This document shows positions 28,614 through 39,800 of a stretch of DNA of 64,000 nucleotides, one piece after another (position 1 is the stretch's first letter; the number at the start of each line of letters is the position of its first letter). Position numbers and translations under genes: made by a program. Under the pieces are notes generated by a model, which was not told the DNA's origin, made no database searches, and saw nothing but the letters and a program-made list of their open reading frames with translations. The DNA comes from Pholis gunnellus (lineage: Eukaryota; Chordata; Actinopteri; Perciformes; Pholidae). The stretch covers positions 17,242,841 to 17,306,840 of the forward strand of contig OU342806.1 in NCBI GenBank assembly GCA_910591455.2, written 5' to 3'.

Positions 28614-30807
28614 GCTTTAGCTGCATGAAGGTGGAAATTAAATTAACCTCCTGATTGTCCACCCTCATCAGAGTTTAACACAATATTGTCAGTGTGTGAG
28701 TCTATATCTATGTGACATGTGTTTTAATTTTATTTATTTATCATTTCAAAACGTTGTCATTTTGTATATTAAGTTGCTGCTTTCCACCCAACTTTATGCA
28801 GTTACTGTCTCATCAATTTATCCTATTATCCTATTTATCCTATTTAATTATTAATGGATAAGTCGAATGACAGACAATTCAGCTGCAATTTTAATAATTG
28901 ATTAAGTAAAAATACAACAAATTCACTTGATCCAGCTTTTTGAAATATAATTACTTGTTTGTTTTAGCCGTTTGAATATGACAACCTATGCTTTGGACAT
29001 TATTTTATGAAATTGTCTGGATGAAATGACTAATTCAAAAGAGCTAAAGAAATTGTTATTTGGAGCCCTACACTGTAGCGATATTGGAACAAGCGCGTCA
29101 GAAGTGGGACCAGCAAAGATCACATCTGAACTAAAATAAGGACATTGTCTCCTTTTCCAGGACCCTGCCAGCCAACTGGCCTCACAGTCAATGGGTCATG
29201 TTACAATGAGACTGTAGTGTTGCGTTGGTCGGCAGCTGAAGGGGCATCAGTCTACGTGGTGTCGGCCACGGGAGACCTGGGATACGTCACGTCTTTCCAA
29301 ACCGAGGAGACGACAGTGGAGGCTGAGCTGCTCTGCGGACAGCTGTTTACCTTCACTGTAACAGCTCAGGATGATCAATGTGACAGCGCTGTCAGCATGC
29401 CTGAATCATTCAAGACAGGTTTGTGTTTCTATTTATAGTTCTGCCTAATGTGGTGCACAGAATAATAAGTTCATCATGATGCCACAATTCACCCTCACCT
29501 CAGGTCCCTGCGTGCCCGGGCATGTACAGAGCTTCGTACAGTGTGAGAACAGTCTGGCCTCGGTCAGCTGGGCCATGAGTGACGGGGCGGAGTCCTTCTT
29601 GGCCATCGCAGTGGGACAGGACAACCACACCCACGTGTGCACCACAAACACCACCAGCTGCACCTGGGACGACCTGCACTGTGGCGAGCAGTACACCGTT
29701 CACGTCATTGCCAACGACCACCTGTGCAGCAGCATGCCGAGCAACAGCACGTCCATACGAATGGGTAAACATGCTTCTGTACTGTGCACAGAATATAAAG
29801 TAAGGAATAGAAAAAGAAACCTGAACGTGGGAAATTAAATGTTAGAGAAGTCCAACAAGAATTGACAAATACATCTGGCACGTTCCCCAGTTGTAGTGTC
29901 ACCAAAGTAATTATTTGCTGTTTCTCTGTTTGATATAAAATGTATTATCTGTAGGTTTTGAACTGTTTGTAAGACAAAACAAGACATATGATGACATCAC
30001 CTAAGAAAATGATAAGCAGAATAATCGAGAATTATTCACAACTAAACGTTTGTCTTCTGTTTTTAGCACCCTGTATCCCTGGGAACTTGACTTCATCTCT
30101 GAACTGCACTACGAAGGTGAACATTTTACTTTTATTAATTATTAAACTATTGCATCTTTCTGCACTGTGATGCGCTTTTGTTTGGATAGAGGCTTTTTTA
30201 ACAAACTGAACATAAAACCATATTGTAATCTGTCTCTAAGGTGGGATCGCTGACCTGGAATGCCAGTGACTCTGCTGAGTTTTACATTGTGGCCGCAGAG
30301 AACAACAGTAGCCACAAAGTGCAGCTCAGCACCAACGACACCTGGACCTTCATCTCTGAGTTCCTCTGTGGCCAGAAGTACTTCCTGTCTGTTCAGGCGG
30401 TGGACTCTGTGTGCACAAGCATCCCCAGTCAGCCGTTAATGCTCGAGTCAGGTAGGTTACGATTCCATTCACCCTTGTTTTCAAACTATTTTTCCAAGTC
30501 AACCGTTTTAATAAAAGCTCAACTCTGATGACCCAGAGTTTAAGTTTTATTATCAAAACAAAAGAGTATACAGAGTTAACATTCCTAATTTTAAAGTTAC
30601 TCTATTTTGTAGTTGTAGGATGACTACTACTTTCTTATTTTCTTGAATGCAATTATGTATTTTAATTATTTATTGTTTTCTTTTAAACTTGTTCTTTTAT
30701 ACTTTCAAACCACTAAACTTGGGGGATATTTTACTGGGAAACTGTAGTTGACAACAATTAATTAACATTTTTGTATATATCTATGTACATAGATATATAT
30801 ATATCTA

Positions 30808-30850
<43 letters not shown>

Positions 30851-33800
30851 ATATATATATATATATATAAATAGATATATTATTCATTAATCACAAAATC
30901 ACAAATTTGTTGGAGAGGGATTTAAAATCAGTACAACCTACAACACCCTCTATTTTTCAGGGAGAACATCCAAAAAGAATAAACTCTGCAGCACTGATGT
31001 TTAACCGTAGTTCCGTAGACGAGGGCCAAAGTCAGCTCTCACTAACTGTCTATTTTCCCTTCCCCCAGAGCCCTGCCCGCCCACCGGCGTCACCAGCTTC
31101 ATGAACTGCATCGCTAACATTGCGGTAGTCTCGTGGACCGGATCGGCTGGGGCCAAGTTCTACACCGCCACGGTGACGCAAGAGGACGGCCAATCACGAA
31201 GCTGCTGGTCTGACAGCACACAGTGTGGCATGCCCGGCGTCCAATGCGGACAGAACTACACCGTGACGGTCGTCGCCTCAAACGACAAGTGCGACTCTGA
31301 CCCCAGTGAGGCCGACACGCTGCAGTCAGGTGAGACTATTTCATCCTCTAAATATCTTTGATCCATTTCCTGGCGTGTAAATACATTTGGTCCAGATTCT
31401 AAGGGAAGAAAATGTGTTATCCAATTGTTGCCTTAACTGGGATTGTTTTTATGCTCAGTTCACTTGATGACAATCTCCTCCTCCTGCCTTTCTCCAGAGC
31501 CTTGTGTTCCTACAGATGTGGACGTGACGATAAACTGCTCTAAAAATCATGTTCTCGTGTCCTGGAGTGCCAGCGCGGGGGCTTTGTCCTACAAAGTGAC
31601 GGCTCAGAGCACACAGGGAGCCATGTCCTCCTGCGAGACGACAAACCTAATGTGCACCCTGACCAACCTGACCTGCGGCCAGGTCTTCTCTGTCCAGGTG
31701 GTGGCGCAGGATGACATTTGCTCAAGTCTACCAAGCCCAGCTACAACGTTCAACTCAGGTAGAACAACTGGATGGACATGAATCTCCTTTGGATGTTTAC
31801 ATGTGAACGTGTGTCACTGACTTGTTGCTGTGTACAAGTGTTACTCCAGTCCTCCCTTTCTTCCCTCCCCTCTCTCAGTTCCCTGCACACCTAACATTGG
31901 CTCTGTGGTTCTCGACTGCTTCACCAACTCTGCCCTCTTGGACTGGGCCTATGCCGAGGGCGCCCTGAACTACACCGCAACAGCTCGGTCCTCGAGCGGC
32001 CGTGTGTCCACCCGCACAACCAACTTCACCAACTGCGAGCTGAAAGAGCTGCAGTGTGGTCAGACCTATAACGTGTTCACTGTGGCCTCAAATGAGCAGT
32101 GCAGCAGCCCGCCAAGCACCCAGCTGCAGGTGGAATCAGGTGAGCTCTAAAAGAAAAAGAAAAGCAAGAAAAGCATCTACACTCAGTCAATTTAAATTAG
32201 AGTTTTGGGGGGTAGGGATTTTAAATACAGTTTTTTGGGGAATTTAACACCAAATTAAATCTAGTTTATCTGATCTGTAGTGGCATCATTATTTATTTTT
32301 TGGTTACAGGTGCAAAGTAGTTACGAGTCATTATTTTCCACTTCGAATTTCCCCCCAAAATTTGTACAAATATTAAAACAGTGATTAAAAAAGAAACAAA
32401 ATTGGTGAAAATGTGATTGTAAAAATGCCGAGCATACACATGTAAACGTCAGACCGTAACAGACCCCCATCTGTTAAGATTATACTTCAGGAACCTTCAG
32501 ATTTTTGTTGTTAGATATGATTAAGACCAGAATTCTACAGTTGAGGAGGTAAACATGGAGGAAGTAAAACCTATGATGATCAAAATAGTCTGATGACTCT
32601 TACTCACATTGGGCTCACTTTTTTTGTGAATTAAATAGTGAAAATAAACTATTACCCATTTTTCTGGGGACTCCCTGTAACTCCTTCAACTAGTGTTTAA
32701 CATTGATCAAAAACCTCCCTCGTGATTTTTTTATTTCTCACTTTCCTCTTCCAGTGCCTTGTCCTCCGGAAAATGTTGTTCCTGTAGTGAACTGCTCTAC
32801 TAACACGGCCCTCGTGGAGTGGCAGGCCGGCAGTGGGGCCGATTCCTACGTTGTCCAAGCCTTTGGCGTGGAAGACGATGAATCTCACTGCGAGACAGAC
32901 TCGCAGTCCTGCGTCCTCACAGACCTCATGTGTGGCTTCACCTACAACGTCAGTGTGATTTCCGTCAACAGCGTGTGCAATGTGTCGCAGAGTAACATGA
33001 CACAGCTGCAGGCAGGTGAGAATGATCACTGAGAATTAACATGCTGTGGCCTTGCCAGCGTGATCGATAGTATTCATTACAGATAAGGCTAATTTAATTA
33101 TGTTAACTGTGATTTTCTAGTAATATTTGGACATTTTTGGGGATATATCGTATAAATGATGTATGTATGTACTCTTTGTGATTGTACGTACTACTAAACA
33201 ATACAATATTTCCACAAACCTAATTTAGTGTTGGGTTTTCTCTGATATTGCTAATATTGGACGGTTATTGGACCTATATTGATCCTGAATCATTCTGTCT
33301 GTGCCTTTGCAGTGCCCTGTGTACCACAGCAGGTGGAGGCCCGGGTAGTTTGTGAGTCTGGCGCTGTGGCGGTCTCCTGGGAGCCCAGCAAAGGGGCCTC
33401 GTCTTACACCACAGTGGCCCAGGGCAGCGGCGGCTACGCGTCTATGTGCAACAGCAACGAGACGACGTGCCTGTTCGATGACTTGCTGTGCGGCCTCAAC
33501 TACTCCATCACCGTTAGTGCTTCAGATGAGACGTGTAGCAGCGCTGGAAGCTCTGCTGTGGAGCTCAACACAGGTAGACTCACTTGTAAGGCACATTGAA
33601 TGTCATATTTTAAAGCTCTATTTAAACCTGTCTTCATCCATACCTGTCTGTCTGTCTGTCGGTCTGTAGTGCCGTGCACACCACAGAAAGTAACAGCAGA
33701 GATGGTGTGCAGTAATGACACAGGAGTTGTGTCGTGGGAAGAGGAGGAGGGTGTGTCCTCCTACACGGTGCGAGCTTTTGGGCCTGATGGTCACAAGATT

Positions 33801-36800
33801 CAGTGCAACAGCACCACGACCAGTTGCCAGCTACCCAACATGCATTGCGGCCAGCTCTACAACCTGACACTGACAGCGAAGGATGGACAATGTGACAACA
33901 GCCACGCCTACCTCAACCTGCAGTCAGGTACGTTTTTCAGTATGTCGGGTGTCATTTTCCATGAGTTCAATGCTCCAGTTTGAGTGACGGTTGATAATCT
34001 TATTAGATATAAAACATTTCTGGGATAATGTTGCTGTTAGAAGTTAAGGAATGTCACATTAAACATCTGGAAAGGGCAGCCTAAATGGTTAGGATCGCCA
34101 GGTCCATTTGGATCAGGTTCCAGGTTGGTAGAGCAGCCAAATATTTTAAGTTCTGAGTCTTTTTATTTTAAATGTCAAACACAGAGCAAAACATAAAAAA
34201 GGGGGAATTAAAATGCCATATGTGGGCACCACCGTTAACTGATGCAGTAACCACTGGCATTGTCAAAAAGCTGAAATGGAACTAAATGTCAGAGACATTA
34301 AGAGTTTAATCGCATTTAATCGCAAGTCCTCAGTCCTGTATTGTATTTACTTAATGTCGTATCCTTTCAAAATCCCTTATTAAATACATTTAGATTTCAT
34401 TTTCAACAAATTCTCATTAATAACTTCAATATTTTAGAGTCGAAGCCAAAAGATTGATATTTAAAGAACTAAAACATATATTGCATATTATAAAAAAGAA
34501 GAGATGAAACTTATAGTTTCCAATATAATACAGAGGCACACTGCAAGTACATCAATTCAATTTCTTTTTAAATAACAAAGTATAAAATAACAAACCCTCT
34601 CTGTAATCTTTTTGGCCTTGTCGCCGTCCCGAGAGAATTTCTTTAAGTGCTCTCCAGTGTTTGTTGCGTTGCCGTGTATGAAAGCTTGGAGTAAAAACAC
34701 CTGTGTGACAGCTGACAAAAAATGAAGCATCGGATTGAGCTTAATATAGCTTAATACAGCCAAAACTGATGGAGACATTCCAACTTGCCGATATGTGAAC
34801 TTTCTGATCGAAGCCACAGGAACTATATTGTCTCAACGCTCGTCCGTCCTCTTTCTCTCTCCTAGTGCCTTGCAGGCCAACCAACGTCAAGGCTTCCCTC
34901 CGGTGCCACTCAAACTCTGCCGCCGTGACATGGGAGCGAGCGAGCGGAGCGCTCTCCTATCATGCGGTGGGTGTTACAGCAGATGGAAGCCACACGACTG
35001 AATGTAACAGCACCATGACCAACTGTGATCTGAGCGACCTGCAGTGTGGAAAGACCTACAATGTGAGCGTGTGCGGCCAGGATGAGTCCTGTTCCAGTGT
35101 GGAGAGTGACACAGCATACGTGCGGACAGGTACTGTAAACATAGGGGGGGTATTGTGACAGCATTATTTATTATTATGGTGGTGGGGGGAGTTGCCGGGT
35201 CCAAAAGTACTTTCCGCCTCAACTTATAATAGTAGTTGAACACTATTACATCAACCTCCCCTCTTGGCTTCGTCTGTCCCCCCTCAGGCCCCTGTGCACC
35301 CCAGGATGTGACTATTGCTGCACAGTGTGATGATGGCGCCATGGCCGTGTCCTGGTCCCCCAACCCAGATGCCCAGTACTTCCATGTGGCGGCAGTAAGC
35401 AACACCATGGCGAGACTGTACTGTAACTCCAGCGGCACCGCATGCACCATCAGCGATCTACCGTGTGGACAGCACTACAACTTTACTGCGCTGTCTGTGA
35501 GAGATGGCTGTGAGAGTATGCCCAGCGCTGTGGTAGAGACTTCCACAGGTATACTTCAATATCCATTCGTTCAAATGCTTCATTTACGCAGGTTCCAGAT
35601 CCTCCACAAGGATCCGTCCAGTTCTAAACGTAACAACCTGTGTCAGCTGTCGGTAAAGAAAAGAAATAGCTGCTACAAATGTAACGCTCGCATCAAATGC
35701 AGGCAACGAGTGTTTCAACAGCAGTTTTTAATATAGTGTGTTTCTTTTACTACCTGATTAAAAAATAAAATAATTGATAAAAACGTGTAACTGGCTTGCA
35801 GATGGTGCACATTGGCTTGTCTTTATAAACTAATGGTTCTGTTACTTCCCATGCCTATATGAAACAGGTTATCTACTGCTGTTGCCATGCGTGTCTGACA
35901 TAATGTAACTCCTACCATCCCTGTGCTTCTGGAGAACGTCTTCAAACAAAGGACAAAATTAAGATATACATTTATGAATTCCCTCCACAGCTCCATGTGT
36001 GCCCAGGAATGCTCGGGGCAATCTGGACTGCGTGTCAAACGATGCCTGGGTGTCGTGGGACGCCTCAGAAGGAGCCCTCAGCTACTATGTGATGGCCCAA
36101 GAGGTCGGAGGTCACAACATCAGCGGCACATCCGCCTCCTCTCCCTACACTATCCCAGATCTGAAATGCGGGGCCCTTTACACCTTCCATGTCACTGCTG
36201 TCAACGAACACTGCCGCAGTAATCACAGCACCTTTGAGCTTGTGACAGGTATTTAACAAGAATCTCTACTCTCACTACACCAATTTTGAAGTGAAGTGCT
36301 GAAATGTTGTCCATGAAAGGTTACTAGGACCATGTTCTGCGTTTACCAAACACTAAATGAAACGCTATGACGTTCTTGTCTGGCACAAAAGTGCTGTTAC
36401 GCCGATATCTATGGGTCAGTGGTTCCAAACATTTTCGGCTTGTGACCCCTTAAAATGAACACTTGTACATCAAATGGTGAGTTTTCTTTCCATTTGATTG
36501 CTACTGGTAAAACTATTTGATGTAAGAAGCAAAGCTTTGAGTAATAACTACATTTTTCTTTCTCAATTTGTGTAGCAAAACAATGTTTTTTCTTCTTTTC
36601 CATCCCAGATAATCATCAATTGTGACCCCTTAAATTCATCTCGTGATCCATTTGGAGGGGTGCTGATCCTTAGGTTGGGCACAGAGTTACAACTAGGTTA
36701 TTCATCAGCAAAACAGGATTTACACTGCTTCTATTTTAAGCTATAGTTAAATAACTGCGTACACAGAGACTTCTGACGCTCCCTCCCCAGAATCATGGGT

Positions 36801-39800
36801 ATTCAAAGGAATGCCATCGTGTCTTATTGCATTGTTTTTTAAAGGGTTTGATTCTATAAAGCATCAATGAAGTCGTTTGACAAGACGGGTTCTCTGAAAG
36901 ATTAAGTAGAACAAGAAATGAGAAGGATAAAATGCTTATTTTTTCCTAAATTGACTAGCTTTTTAATTTGATACTGGTAGTGTTTTCTGAAGCTATTTCT
37001 TTCTTCCTGTCCTGCTCTGTAGATCCTTGCGCTCTAACAGCCATTACTGCAGTGACACAATGCAACAGCGACACGATCCTGGTTGAATGGGAGATGACGC
37101 AGAACACACCGCTCTACGTGGTGACCGCCGAGGGCCGCGACCAAACCTTCATTTCCTGTAACAGCTCCTCCCACTCGTGTGTGCTCCCGGATATCAGCTG
37201 CGGCATGCATTACAGCATCATAGTATCAACCTCTTCTGATAAGTGCAGCAGCCTCAGAAGCCCACCAAAGAAGATCACAACAGGTAGTTTTCAGCACAGC
37301 AGTATAGCCTGGTTCACTGGAACAGATTCATGTATTCATCACTACTTCTACACTTCATATATCTTGTAGAAGTATTAAACTTTCAGTATTGAAGTTTGTG
37401 TTTTATGTTGTATGTGAGGTTATACTGTATATTATGTCTGTTTTTTCTGGTTGCGCTATTGTCACGGATTTTGTGTTATTGTGAGATCTGTAGACTGTGA
37501 AACAAATGCTTGTGTGAACCCCAGGAGGAATTGCAGCTGCTAATGGGGGCCTAAATATACAAACAAACACACATATTCAAGGTTATGTTGTTCTCTCTAG
37601 CGCCCTGTGTCCCAGACAATGTGACAGTGGCAGCGTCCTGTGAGGAGAATGGAGCCGCAGTGATGTGGGGACACTCCCCTGTGGCTACATCCTACCTACT
37701 GACAGCCACAGGGTGGGATGGACATGGAGCGAGCTGCAACACCTCAGTGAACAACTGCACCCTGGCTGATCTGCACTGCGGACAGACGTATAACTTAAGC
37801 ATCACCGCCAGTGGAGACAACTGCACCAGCGAGCCCAGAACTTCATCCTTCAGAACAGGTATGTGTAGAAAATACAAATAATCAAAAAATATTCAAATTG
37901 TTACTTGCAGCCCTAAATAAAGTCATGCTATAGTTTAATAAAAATCAATTTCTGGTGTTGAAAAAGTAGCTTTTCCGATTCTTCTTATATGCACAATCTA
38001 GCTGCTACTTTCTAAATTTGGTTTCTACATTACCACCGAGTTAAACTGACAAACTGAAGCTACCGTAGAGCAACCTGGATTTTCCTCCTGCTTGAATCTC
38101 TTAAGTTATTTTCTCTCTGTCGTCGCAGTGCCCTGTGAGCCCTCTGGTCTCGCTGTGGATATCGATTGTGAGAGCAACTCTGCCGTCCTGTCTTGGGGTG
38201 CCAGTGAGGGCGCCGTGGAGTATTTTGGCTGTGCCCAACCGATGGATGGAGACGCGCTCTACTGCAACAGCACAGTCGCCTTCTGCACAATCGATGGCCT
38301 GAGATGTGGTGACGTTTACAATTTCTCTGTTGAAGCCTCAAACGGCGTCTGCAACAGCTCGTTTAGTGCACCTCTGCGGGCGGGAGCAGGTAATTATTTT
38401 AAACTAAAAGATATAACTACTGCAGTTCACCATGAATATCAATGCTCCAATTAGTTAATTGAGCACAAATTCATTTTTACATGGAGAATAAAATATGCAG
38501 AAAACGTGTTACCTCTAGTCCTATGTATTTGCAAGAATTATATTTATTTTACTGAAAAACTTCCTTTGTTTGTTAAATATAGTACGTAGATATAAAAAAT
38601 ATTTAGTCTTTCTCAGGTAACAATAATTAACAACCAATCAATAAACTGATGCTATGTCTTTCCCATTTGCTTTAATACTTGCAATGTAGTACAGTTAGTC
38701 AAGTGGTAAAGATATTGTAAAAATCTGTAAATCCCACCAAAAAGTCCAGAGAGGAAGTTTTTTTTATTCTTTAAAATGTGTTTTCAAAGGACTAACCTTT
38801 ACAAGTGGTAAGCTGGTAAACTCCAGAAATGTATCTGGGCTAATTCCATTGCTAAAATACTAATTTAATCTCTAATCCCTTTCCTCCTCAGCCCCATGCG
38901 CTCCGACTGCTCTGAATGTCCGAATGCAAAGGATAGGCAAAGCTCACTGGGCCATGACGTCATGGGACAAAGTCAATTGTTCTGATGAGTACCTTATGGA
39001 GGTAACCGGTCCAATCCAAAACAACCCACAGACCCTGATGCAGGTCTCTTCTTACTGGTTGCCAAGGCCATACTTTGAGTTCCCAATACCTTGCAGCACG
39101 CCGTATAACTTCACTGTACGCTCCAGAAACTCAGGCGGGGCCAGCGAGCCATCCAGTGCCTTTACTGGAGTCTCAGGTAAGTTTACACTGCACTCATCCC
39201 GGACTGTATACAGACTGTGAGGAGTGATTTTATCTCTACAACTAGGCAACTGAAAGTAAGAGGAAACGTTCATATGGTAAAAAAACAGTTGTAAGAGTAT
39301 AAAATGTCTTCATAGGATGTTACAATTGTTGACAAATACTAGAAATCAATAAATATGTATGTGTCCTTATTCTGCTTTCAACTACATGTGTTGTAAACCA
39401 TGTATTTAAGGACTATAAATGTGAAATAGGGGATATAGAATAGAGCTAAATGCTGTATGTCTAGCAATATTAGGGGGAATGACCATTTTTACAACATTAT
39501 TCTTATTTCTGTAGTGAAACATTAAAATGATTATGATTAACAAATATTCTTTCATTTGAAAATTGCAGTATTTTGATAAAATTTCGATTAATTGTCCAAC
39601 CCTACCTAAAAATGATGATGCATGATTTAAATACAACGTCCCCCAGTCCTTCTGTTAACTGCGTTCTCACCGTTTCTTTCCCCAGTCCCCTGTGCTCCCC
39701 AGAATGTGAGATACACTGGCAACAGTGCGTCTGCTGTGCTTTCCTGGAATGCATCGGTGCTTACCACAAGGTACACCGTCTACAGTGTGTCGGGGGCCGC

